Shown piece by piece: positions 1 through 7,082 of a DNA stretch of 32,407 nucleotides. The notes beneath the pieces were generated by a model, which was not told the DNA's origin, made no database searches, and saw nothing but the letters and a program-made list of their open reading frames with translations. Source of the stretch: Salinicoccus albus DSM 19776 (GTDB lineage: Bacteria > Bacillota > Bacilli > Staphylococcales > Salinicoccaceae); assembly GCF_000385175.1 (NCBI RefSeq), contig NZ_ARQJ01000011.1, positions 1-32,407 of the forward strand, written 5' to 3'. How positions within the stretch are numbered: position 1 is the first letter of the stretch; the number at the start of each line of letters is the position of its first letter. Made by a program: the position numbers and the translations under genes.

Positions 1-190
1 GCCGTTCTCTTGTATCCGATTCACGATCGAGTATCAGCGGGGCCGTTCTCTTGTATCCGATTCTCGATCGAGTATCAGCGGCGCCGTTCTCTTGTATTCG
101 ATTCACGATCGAGTATCAGCGGAGGCGTTCTCTTGTATCCGATTCTCGATCGAGTATCATCGGACGGCCGGGTGTGTATTCGATTTCCGC
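1..190. repeat. 41-bp tandem repeat array, four copies plus a degenerate fifth
   Basis: Four near-identical 40-bp units start at 1, 42, 83 and 124, each separated by one variable base, giving a 41-bp period; a decayed fifth copy runs from about 165 to 190. Units alternate between two versions of the centre (TTCACGATCGAG and TTCTCGATCGAG); the second version contains the perfect palindrome CTCGATCGAG. The array may continue left of the window. No convincing gene lies here; the short open frames are by-products of the repeat having a period not divisible by three. It lies downstream of the GNAT gene, beyond its terminator. Confidence 0.9.
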
Positions 191-207
191 CCTAAAGAAC
201 ATTCAAA

Positions 208-250
208 AAGAAACGGAAGCACGGGATTAACTCCCGAACTTCCGTTTCTT
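208..250 (-). terminator. Rho-independent terminator after the GNAT gene
   Basis: A 12-bp perfect stem (208-219 with 239-250, AAGAAACGGAAG / CTTCCGTTTCTT) encloses a second small GGGA/TCCC stem. Read on the minus strand it is followed by a T run, placing it just downstream of the GNAT stop codon at 263 and closing the lcpB-DUF2538-GNAT operon. Confidence 0.85.
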
Positions 251-262
251 ATATGCTCCCGG

Positions 263-688
263 CTAAATGGTCCTTTCCATATACACATGGGGAATGCCCG
301 CATCCTCGAATTCTTCCGAAGCCACGCGGTAACCCAGTCGTTCATAGAAGGCTACGGCATGCACCTGGGCGCCCAGACGGCTGTGCGTGAAGCCGAATAG
401 TTTCGCGTGATCATGGACGCGTGTCATCAGATCCTGCCCCAGGGATCTGCCGCGGTATTCAGGCAGGACGGCCATGCGTTCGACTTTGATCAGCTCTTTG
501 TTCAACGGCCGATACCTCACCGTGCCGATTGGCGTTTCACTATCGAGCAGCAGCAGGTGGGTGGCGATGTCTTCATGTTCGTCAATTTCCCGGCTGATCG
601 GTACGTTCTGTTCCTCTACAAACACACGCTTACGGACTTCGAGACACTGTTGATACTGCTGTTTGCTCTCTGCTTCAATAATCTCCAT
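263..688 (-). CDS. GNAT family N-acetyltransferase (YjcF/ElaA-like)
   Basis: This 141-residue protein is a single compact GNAT domain predicted to transfer an acetyl group from acetyl-CoA to an amine; the substrate is unknown. The N-terminal part has the EEQNVP...EIDEHED...HLL pattern typical of the YjcF/ElaA subgroup, and the acetyl-CoA pyrophosphate-binding loop is seen at about residues 79-84 (RGRSLG) after the beta strand VERMAVLPEY. The C-terminal YERLGY motif is also typical. The ATG at 688 is preceded by GGGAG at good spacing. It is the last gene of a minus-strand operon, 12 bases after the DUF2538 gene. From memory, the same neighbour order (GNAT, DUF2538, LCP) occurs beside atl in S. 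aureus, so this part is probably ancestral chromosome and not part of the polymer island. Confidence 0.85.
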   Translation of the reverse strand: MEIIEAESKQQYQQCLEVRKRVFVEEQNVPISREIDEHEDIATHLLLLDSETPIGTVRYRPLNKELIKVERMAVLPEYRGRSLGQDLMTRVHDHAKLFGFTHSRLGAQVHAVAFYERLGYRVASEEFEDAGIPHVYMERTI

Positions 689-700
689 TCGATCCGCTCC

Positions 701-1168
701 CTACATTGCATTTTTTCGTCTGATGGCAGTAAACTGCCAGAATACCTTCAACTGTTCTGTGTTCCAGTAGTTCATGGCAAGGGACAGTGCCGGCTGTGTA
801 TTGAATTGGATATTGCTTGCCTCAGCCGCTGCCAGCACCAGGTACTGTATACGGGGTTTCAGTTGTTTGAAGCGATCCGAGAGTCTGCCGTCCGTCTTGA
901 TCCATTCCATCGGGAAGGTGAGTTCAAAGATGTCGATGACTTCAAGGATCTCGGGGATGGCGATGATGTAGCATGCCGCATCCACTTCCGGATTGTTCAG
1001 GGACTCAGCGAAGTATCCCTTGATGGAGAGATACATCTCTTTATGCTCATGGTTGTAGTAATAGTAGGCATCCTCTATGCGCCTGCTGCCGCTGTTTTTG
1101 ATCTGGTATTCAAGATAATCGAACATCTCGTTGATGTTCGTCTCCTTATCGTAAGTTTTCCGCATCAT
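701..1168 (-). CDS. DUF2538 family conserved hypothetical protein
   Basis: This soluble 155-residue protein has no signal peptide or membrane segment. Its start (M-x-RKTY-x-K), the NHEH motif near residue 40, the DAACYIIAIPEI core and the ending WQFTAIRRK match what I remember of a staphylococcal protein assigned to DUF2538; no biochemical function is known to me. The start at 1168 is favoured by GGGAG overlapping the stop codon of lcpB, which points to translational coupling. It sits 11 bases after lcpB and 12 before the GNAT gene. Family assignment rests on recollection of conserved segments, not on a search. Confidence 0.75.
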   Translation of the reverse strand: MMRKTYDKETNINEMFDYLEYQIKNSGSRRIEDAYYYYNHEHKEMYLSIKGYFAESLNNPEVDAACYIIAIPEILEVIDIFELTFPMEWIKTDGRLSDRFKQLKPRIQYLVLAAAEASNIQFNTQPALSLAMNYWNTEQLKVFWQFTAIRRKNAM

Positions 1169-1179
1169 GCGTCCACTCC

Positions 1180-2583
1180 CTAGTAAGCATTATACGATGA
1201 TTCCGTCTGATTTTGTGTGTTCTGATCGCTATTTTGACCGGTCCCGTCATTCATGTTGCCGCCCGGGTTCTGATTTCCCGTTCCGCCGCCGTTATACTCT
1301 TCTGTATTTTCTTCAGGCGGATAGTATTCTTCGGTGCTCTCCTGCGGCGGCTGCTCAGTAGTGTTTTGCTGTGGCAGCTCTTCAGTTGAATTTTCCTGCG
1401 GTGGCTCTTCGGCAGTGTTCTCCTGATTTTGTCCGCCCCCTTCACCTTCGACGCTTTCCTCAGGGTTGTCATCAGGGATGTCGAAACCGTTGCCGAACTG
1501 CGGTTCATACCCCTCTGCCATGAAGTAAGGCGGCTGCTGAGGTACAAACTCATTCAGGTAGTAGTCGCTGACATACTGGTACGGCACCATGTAATCAGAC
1601 AGCCGAATGTTGATCAGGTCGTAAGGTTCCGGCTCTGGCAGGTCAAGCACCTCCCGGAGCGTACGGGAAATCGTGTATAGATGTTCCTCGTTCGCCCAGT
1701 AGAAATAGGCGCCGTTTGGCTGGTGCCAGTAGTCATCGCCTCTGATTTGGGTGGCATTGAATCCGATATCGTTGAATGCATAGTAGGCGGCCAGGCTGCG
1801 GATGGTTTCACTTTCCATGTTGTGCGAGGTATTATCTGCAACCACTTCAATGAGATCATCCAGATTCGTCAGGGCACCTGTCGATTTCGCTTTGGACAGG
1901 ATCGCTTCAACCATCTCGAGCTGCCGCTGACCGCGGCCGAGATCACTATCGACACTGCGGTTTCTGACGACGGCCAGTGCTTCCTCACCGTTGAGGGTCT
2001 GTTCACCTTCCTCCAGGGTGATCGTGCCTTTATCCGTTGAAGTGGACTCCTCCATGTCAAACGGCACCTCGAAGTCGACGCCGCCGAGAGCATCCACCAC
2101 ATCAACCACGGCCTGCATATTGACGCGGGCATAGTAGTCCACAGGGACGTTGGTCAGGGATTCCACAGCACTCATGGAACCCTCCGGTCCGTTTTCTCGG
2201 TGGGCGTGGGTGATTTTATCGAAATAATTATTCTCAGGGAAATAAGTCAGCGTATCCCGCGGAATGCTGGTCAGTTTGACCTCATCCTGATTCTGGTCGA
2301 ATGTTGCCAAAATCATCGTATCCGTCCTGAAGTCGGACGTCTGCATACTGCCTCCTTCAGTGCGTGTCTCATTTTCATCCACGCCGAGGATCAGTACGGT
2401 GAAGCTGTCCATCTCGGGATTGATATCCTGCTCCCGCAGTTCTGAACGATCGCGTTCAGTGTCCTCGAAAGATTGGTTGACGCCCTCTTCAAACGTGTTG
2501 AAAAGATTCCATATGAAAATGCCTATGGCCACAAGGGCAATGACAAGCGCGATCAAACACCCGATAAAAATCTTTTTCTTCAT
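1180..2583 (-). CDS. lcpB: LytR-CpsA-Psr (LCP) family cell-wall glycopolymer ligase, LcpB-like
   Basis: LCP proteins transfer undecaprenyl-linked wall teichoic acid or capsule chains onto peptidoglycan outside the membrane. This one has 467 residues: a short basic N-terminus, one membrane anchor (about 5-28), then the LCP domain (about 60-235). The conserved arginines and acids are present: RTDTM at 86-90, IPRD at 107-110, and VRNRS...DLGRGQRQ at 206-221. After about residue 385 it carries a long tail rich in Glu, Pro, Gln and Asn with imperfect repeats of the EEPPQENSTEE type, ending in a Gly/Asn/Gln-rich segment; this is probably a disordered wall-spanning tail. It is the first gene of the minus-strand operon, with a plausible promoter upstream and a weak AGG ribosome site. 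The symbol rests on my memory of the S. aureus order lcpB, DUF2538, GNAT; the LCP family call itself is firm. Confidence 0.88.
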   Translation of the reverse strand: MKKKIFIGCLIALVIALVAIGIFIWNLFNTFEEGVNQSFEDTERDRSELREQDINPEMDSFTVLILGVDENETRTEGGSMQTSDFRTDTMILATFDQNQDEVKLTSIPRDTLTYFPENNYFDKITHAHRENGPEGSMSAVESLTNVPVDYYARVNMQAVVDVVDALGGVDFEVPFDMEESTSTDKGTITLEEGEQTLNGEEALAVVRNRSVDSDLGRGQRQLEMVEAILSKAKSTGALTNLDDLIEVVADNTSHNMESETIRSLAAYYAFNDIGFNATQIRGDDYWHQPNGAYFYWANEEHLYTISRTLREVLDLPEPEPYDLINIRLSDYMVPYQYVSDYYLNEFVPQQPPYFMAEGYEPQFGNGFDIPDDNPEESVEGEGGGQNQENTAEEPPQENSTEELPQQNTTEQPPQESTEEYYPPEENTEEYNGGGTGNQNPGGNMNDGTGQNSDQNTQNQTESSYNAY

Positions 2584-2608
2584 AAATTTAGAACCTACTT
2601 TAATATAA

Positions 2609-2638
2609 ATTATAGTTTAAAATGATTTTATACGTCAC
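2609..2638 (-). promoter_or_regulatory. Candidate sigma-A promoter for lcpB operon
   Basis: On the minus strand a perfect -10 TATAAT (2609-2614) lies 18 bases downstream of GTGACG (2633-2638), a 4-of-6 match to TTGACA. This is the best-placed pair upstream of the lcpB start at 2583. Confidence 0.45.
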
Positions 2639-2683
2639 TTTTATTATAATATGTGATAATAATGAAAAGATATAGGTATGACA

Positions 2684-2706
2684 GAACAATTAACATTAAA
2701 TTGTTC
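2684..2706. promoter_or_regulatory. Perfect inverted repeat, possible operator
   Basis: GAACAATT (2684-2691) and AATTGTTC (2699-2706) form an 8-bp perfect inverted repeat around a 7-base AT-rich centre in the divergent region between lcpB and the GT4 gene. It lacks a following T run and GC content, so it looks more like a dimeric repressor site than a terminator. A second, 6-bp inverted repeat GACAGG/CCTGTC lies at 2736-2765. No regulator gene is in the window. Confidence 0.35.
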
Positions 2707-2803
2707 AAAACTGTCTTCAATGATAAAGAAAAACGGACAGGATAACAAGTGATTGTATGCCTGTCGTGTGAAGTGAAATGAATGATAATTGAGGTGGCGG
2801 AGA

Positions 2804-3970
2804 ATGAAACGCGTAACGATGTTCGTATGGAACAATTTTATCAATGATGCGAGGGTGCTGCGGGAAGCGGCCGCATTGACAGAGGCGGGCTGGGAAGTGA
2901 CAGTCATTGCAAAGAAGGACATGGATGAGCGGCACTTGAAGCGGGCGGAACAGATTGCCCCCGATGTCTATGTCAACCGTCCGCTCAGAGCTGAACTGCC
3001 GCAATTTTTAAGCCGGCGGATAAAATCCACTGTGGTCGATAAACATCTCCCGAACATGCTGCAGATGTTAAAAATGATGATGCTCGGCCGCAAGCAGCAG
3101 GCCGATGTGTACCATGCCCATGATCTGAATACACTGCTGCAGGGGATTGCGGGGGCCAAGCTGAGGCTGCGGCCAAAACCGCTGATCTATGATTCCCATG
3201 AAGTGCAGACAAACCGCACCCATTACAGTTTTGACAAAGTGTACCGTCTGGAAGGATTTCTGCTCAAGTTCGTCGATCATGTCATCGTCGAGAACGATAC
3301 GCGGGCGGACTATCACAAGCAGCTGTATCAAGCGCGGCCGACACCGCTGCATAATTATTCCGAGCTGTACGATATCGATGCGGTGGACACTTATCCGCTC
3401 CGGGACCAGTTCGGCATACCGGAGGAAGACAAGATTGTCCTGTACCAGGGCGGCATGCAGGAAGGCAGAGGATTGTTCAAACTGCTTGATGCGTTCAAGG
3501 ATATCGAAGGCGCCAGGCTCATCATGATCGGTGACGGCAAAGAACGCCGGAATCTGATCGATTATCATGAAAAACTGGGGATCCAGCATAAAGTCGAGTT
3601 CATCAACAGGGTCCCGTACAAGGAATTAAGACGCTATACCAAAGCCGCAGACATCGGCATCCAATTTTTAGAGAACACCAATTTCAATCATTACTCCGCC
3701 TCGTCCAACAAGCTGTTTGAGTATATCATGGCCCATGTCCCTGTTATCGGTGCGAAATTGCCGGAGATAGAAGCAGTCATAACGCATGCAGAAGTCGGAC
3801 TGACAGTGGCGTCTGAAAGCACCGCACAGCTGACGGCGGCTTTGGAAAGGTTGACGGGGGATGAAGCATTGAGAGAGAAATTCAGAAATAATGCGCGGGA
3901 AGCCAAGTTAAAGTACAATTGGAATAACGAGAAAAAGATATTGACAGCGATATATAAAAGTCTTGAATAG
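2804..3970 (+). CDS. GT4-type (GT-B fold) glycosyltransferase
   Basis: This 388-residue protein has the two-domain GT-B layout. The N-terminal domain begins with a beta strand and NDARVLREA helix and contains YHAHDL (103-108), the usual acceptor-side loop; the C-terminal domain carries YQGGMQEGRG, the IGDG turn and SSNKLFEYIMAHVPVIG near 298-314, where the glutamate would bind the sugar nucleotide. No signal peptide or membrane segment is seen, so it should act at the cytoplasmic face. The ATG at 2804 is chosen over the upstream in-frame TTG because GAGGTGG lies 6 bases before it. Donor and acceptor cannot be told from sequence. It leads a plus-strand group with the ATP-grasp and AsnB-like genes. 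Its GC content is high compared with genes further right. Confidence 0.88.
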   Translation: MKRVTMFVWNNFINDARVLREAAALTEAGWEVTVIAKKDMDERHLKRAEQIAPDVYVNRPLRAELPQFLSRRIKSTVVDKHLPNMLQMLKMMMLGRKQQADVYHAHDLNTLLQGIAGAKLRLRPKPLIYDSHEVQTNRTHYSFDKVYRLEGFLLKFVDHVIVENDTRADYHKQLYQARPTPLHNYSELYDIDAVDTYPLRDQFGIPEEDKIVLYQGGMQEGRGLFKLLDAFKDIEGARLIMIGDGKERRNLIDYHEKLGIQHKVEFINRVPYKELRRYTKAADIGIQFLENTNFNHYSASSNKLFEYIMAHVPVIGAKLPEIEAVITHAEVGLTVASESTAQLTAALERLTGDEALREKFRNNAREAKLKYNWNNEKKILTAIYKSLE

Positions 3971-4008
3971 ATGCGTTATTTAATCTATGGAAAAAGAGGG
4001 AATGACAT

Positions 4009-5196
4009 TTGAAGAACAGTGATCTGGAATATCTATTCACAAATATTCCACAGAGTGAGGCGAACGTGTATCCACACGATATCGAAATTGAAAATATAAG
4101 GATGCTCAGGGATAGTCTTCAGGAGAGGAACCTTAATTATGAAACTGAACAATTGGATACAGGGTTTCTGGCAGTCCATCTTTTAAGACAGGATGGAACT
4201 AAAATTGCCTCGGTTCGCAATCCCTATTATCCAACAAATTCCAGGTTCGGATATAACATAGTGAGAAATAAGTACCGAACAGAGCAATCTATGAGAGCTG
4301 CAGAAGTGCCGACAACGAAATCCAGAGTTTATAAACTGAATCAGAAGGAATTAGCCAAAGCAGAGGCTGGGGCGCAGTTTGAAGGTGCGTTTGTAATCAA
4401 ACCTTTAAATCTGGCTTTGAGCAAAGGAGTCTATTCGAATGTTACATACAATACTTTTGATCATTATTGGGATACCTGTGCAGCCATAATAAGGAAGAAC
4501 AAACGCAAAGGGAATTCAATCCTCATCCAGGAGTATATTGAAGGTTTTGAGGTAAGAGTCACAATAATGGAAGGCAGGATAGTCTCCATCATGACCCGGA
4601 CCCCCGGCTATGTAAAGGGAGACGGGAAACATAGCATTGATACGTTGATTGATCGGAAAAATGAAAAAAGAATGCAATGTGGATTTCTGAAAAACTATCC
4701 GATTAGGAAAGACAGAGTAGTTGGGGAATTCCTAAATAAATCAGGATACACATTTTCAAGCATACCAAAGCAGGGTGAATATGTACTCTTGCTGAGTGTC
4801 TCAAACCTGATCAATGGCGGAGAAGTGATTGATATTTCAGCACTGGTATCTGAGGAAATCAAAGAAACTGCGCTGGATGCACTGGCTGCCATTCCGGGCA
4901 TGCACTGCGGCGGTATTGATATCATGATTAAAAATTTCGGCGATGTGACACCTAAAGTTATTGAAGTCAACGCTTTCCCGCTTTTATCAGTGACAAAATT
5001 CCCGACATATGGCACACCGTCGGCATCTATTGAGTGTTATTCAGATGCAATGTTTGTGCGTGACAGGTATTTGAACGATGTGGACAATGGCTATAAGATT
5101 GATAATGAAAAAGAAATATTATCACACTATCTTTCCTTCCATGAACGCAGGAACAGACTTTTGGTAAATCAGTTTAAAAATCTGGATAGTAAATAA
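4009..5196 (+). CDS. Stand-alone ATP-grasp ligase, cyanophycin-synthetase-like
   Basis: This 395-residue protein should be an ATP-dependent carboxylate-amine ligase acting through an acyl phosphate. The ATP-grasp region starts near residue 100; FVIKPLNLALSKG holds the ATP-binding lysine, then QEYIEGFEVRV, RTPGYVKGDGKHSIDTLI, LINGGEVIDIS, GGIDIMI and KVIEVNAFP follow in the order found in the ATP-grasp part of cyanophycin synthetase (CphA) and GshF. The Mur-ligase half of CphA is missing, so it is not a cyanophycin synthetase. The start is TTG at 4009 with GAGGG 8 bases upstream; no better ATG exists. It lies 22 bases before the AsnB-like gene. A paralogue of nearly equal length is encoded on the other strand at 13731-14891. 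A role in adding an amino acid to a polymer carboxylate is inference. Confidence 0.8.
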   Translation: MKNSDLEYLFTNIPQSEANVYPHDIEIENIRMLRDSLQERNLNYETEQLDTGFLAVHLLRQDGTKIASVRNPYYPTNSRFGYNIVRNKYRTEQSMRAAEVPTTKSRVYKLNQKELAKAEAGAQFEGAFVIKPLNLALSKGVYSNVTYNTFDHYWDTCAAIIRKNKRKGNSILIQEYIEGFEVRVTIMEGRIVSIMTRTPGYVKGDGKHSIDTLIDRKNEKRMQCGFLKNYPIRKDRVVGEFLNKSGYTFSSIPKQGEYVLLLSVSNLINGGEVIDISALVSEEIKETALDALAAIPGMHCGGIDIMIKNFGDVTPKVIEVNAFPLLSVTKFPTYGTPSASIECYSDAMFVRDRYLNDVDNGYKIDNEKEILSHYLSFHERRNRLLVNQFKNLDSK

Positions 5197-5218
5197 AACA
5201 AGGAGCAGTGTTACGTAT

Positions 5219-7039
5219 ATGATCTTCGAGGGGACAGACTACAGAAACGCCTATATACTGGCACCGGAAGACATTAATCTCAAAGGGTTAAAATCATTTG
5301 ATGACATTAAGTTTGGGGACTACCGTTTTTATTATTCCAAGATACAGGATGCGGTCATCTATCAGCATAATGATGATCTGATCATCCTGACCGGTTATTG
5401 TTTTGATATCAGGGACAGTCATCTGACAGAAGCACAGGTGCTGGAAAATTTATATGAAACCGATGATGTACCGCGGGAATTGGAGTATATAAACGGCAGA
5501 TATTTTGTCATCATCCATAAGAATGGTATGACGCGGGTGTATTCGGATGCCTCCCAGTTAAGACCTCTGGTTTACCATCAGGATTCAAGAATCATCGCTT
5601 CACACGATGAGCTGATCAGTTCTGTCCTGAAAAACAATGGATACCAATTGCACAAAAGATCTGAATTCAATCATAATGAATTGGATTTCACCCGTTTTGA
5701 AGAAATATTCAAATTCAATCCGAGTCTGGCACTTGATATGGATCGTTTCACTTTCTCAAGAATATATCCCAGAATAGCCCTTGAGGAAAAAAGTGCATCT
5801 GAAACCTTTAAAGAGATGAGAAAATATCTGGATAACAGTATCCAATGGCTGAAAAATAATCACCAGTACAAATTCCTGTCGCTGACAGGCGGGATCGATT
5901 CCAGAGTTTCTGCGGCATTGACGAGGGAAATTAGCAATGATGTAGAATTCATGACTTATACAAAGTCCCGGGAAAAATTAAAAACGGAATTATCCAGACT
6001 GATTTACACGACAGATGATAAGGTGACCCGTCAATTAAAAGAGAATATGGTATGGAACCATACGATTTTCAATCTGGATGAATTTACCCCGAGCAAGAAA
6101 TTTACCGAGTACAACCAGCATATTCTTTATTCGAATCACTCATTCAATCTGGCCAATTATTATAAAAATGAAAGAAAGTTTGACCATGCACTGCATATCA
6201 AATCAACCGTTTTCGGGTTGGGTAAAGCCGATTTCCCTGCTGAGCTGGATGACAGCAGAGATTCATACGATTTTTATCAGAAATGTATCCATGGGCTCTC
6301 AGTGGCCTTCAGGAAATTATACACGGTCAAGGATGAAGCACCAAAGTACTTCGAGCGGAACCTGGTGAGTGAGGGCGTGACGTTAAACAGACATTATTTC
6401 GATCTTTTCCATCTTGAATCCCGGATGGGAAACTGGCACAGTGCCTTAACTTTGGAGACTGACCCTGAAACAGATGAATTCATATTTACGAACTCAAGGA
6501 AGATGCTCGATCTTATCCAGCAGCCGGCGCTTCAGGAAAAAAGGGATTTTGAACTTTTTAAGATAATCATTGATCATTATTGGCCAATCCTGCTTCATTT
6601 CGGCATCAATAAGTACCATGAACTTGGCTTGGAATTCATGAAAGATATGAGAGAAACGGTTGAGCTCAAGAAAAATGTGGCGGTCAATTATAATCCAAAT
6701 GATCTTATCCAGGATGAGACCAAGGGAGAAAGATATATCCAGCCGTTCGGAGATAAAGTGTACGCGTATAAAAACTATGACCTGGTGTTCAGCTGTGATG
6801 ATGGAAAAACTAAAACAGTGATGTTGAAAACAACCTACAGTAATCAAAGCGGCAGAGGGCGGATCAAGGTGACAATCAGAGGGCATGAGATTTTTGAAGA
6901 GCATGATGTTCTTGATATGAACAACGGGGTCTCATTTGACCTGGGGGATTCTCCGATTATGATTAACATCACATATGATAAAGATTACAAAAATACTTCA
7001 TGGCAATCTGCTGCGAGAATATTCTATTCGATACAATGA
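5219..7039 (+). CDS. Asparagine-synthetase-like protein with degenerate amidotransferase domain
   Basis: This 606-residue protein follows the class B asparagine synthetase plan. Residues about 1-190 resemble the N-terminal Ntn domain (INGRYFVIIH and VYSDASQLRPLVY match the GxFA and Dxxxxxxxly parts), but the nucleophilic Cys2 is absent: the protein starts MIFEG. Residues 221-228 (SLTGGIDS) form the PP-loop ATP pyrophosphatase motif of the synthetase domain. From about residue 520 there is an added beta-rich C-terminal domain. It therefore probably adenylates a carboxylate but does not hydrolyse glutamine, as in beta-lactam synthetases and lasso-peptide cyclases; the amine donor may be free or supplied by the ATP-grasp partner. 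Start ATG 5219 with AAGGAG 13 bases upstream, rather far. It is the last gene of its group. Confidence 0.78.
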   Translation: MIFEGTDYRNAYILAPEDINLKGLKSFDDIKFGDYRFYYSKIQDAVIYQHNDDLIILTGYCFDIRDSHLTEAQVLENLYETDDVPRELEYINGRYFVIIHKNGMTRVYSDASQLRPLVYHQDSRIIASHDELISSVLKNNGYQLHKRSEFNHNELDFTRFEEIFKFNPSLALDMDRFTFSRIYPRIALEEKSASETFKEMRKYLDNSIQWLKNNHQYKFLSLTGGIDSRVSAALTREISNDVEFMTYTKSREKLKTELSRLIYTTDDKVTRQLKENMVWNHTIFNLDEFTPSKKFTEYNQHILYSNHSFNLANYYKNERKFDHALHIKSTVFGLGKADFPAELDDSRDSYDFYQKCIHGLSVAFRKLYTVKDEAPKYFERNLVSEGVTLNRHYFDLFHLESRMGNWHSALTLETDPETDEFIFTNSRKMLDLIQQPALQEKRDFELFKIIIDHYWPILLHFGINKYHELGLEFMKDMRETVELKKNVAVNYNPNDLIQDETKGERYIQPFGDKVYAYKNYDLVFSCDDGKTKTVMLKTTYSNQSGRGRIKVTIRGHEIFEEHDVLDMNNGVSFDLGDSPIMINITYDKDYKNTSWQSAARIFYSIQ

Positions 7040-7040
7040 C

Positions 7041-7078
7041 AAAGCAGCGGTGAAGGGCACGCCCCTCACCGCTGCTTT
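7041..7078. terminator. Bidirectional Rho-independent terminator
   Basis: A 13-bp stem (AAAGCAGCGGTGA at 7041-7053 with its complement at 7066-7078), extended by GGG/CCC, sits between the convergent AsnB-like and autolysin genes. T runs are short on both sides, but position and stability fit a shared terminator. Confidence 0.85.
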
Positions 7079-7082
7079 CCTG

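Noticed and set aside
1-190. CRISPR array
   Set aside because: The units abut with a single variable base and no unique spacers, so this is a tandem repeat.
407-1183. Plus-strand open frame of 258 codons opposite the GNAT and DUF2538 genes
   Set aside because: It is antisense to two genes with clear family motifs and ribosome sites, lacks its own ribosome site and reads without recognisable domains.
3967-3988. ATAGAT/ATCTAT inverted repeat as a terminator after the first GT4 gene
   Set aside because: Six AT-rich base pairs with a 10-base loop and no T run are too weak; the next gene appears co-transcribed.
4009-5196. Annotation as cyanophycin synthetase or glutathione synthetase
   Set aside because: Only the ATP-grasp part is present at 395 residues; neither the Mur-ligase half of CphA nor the GshA half of GshF is encoded next to it.
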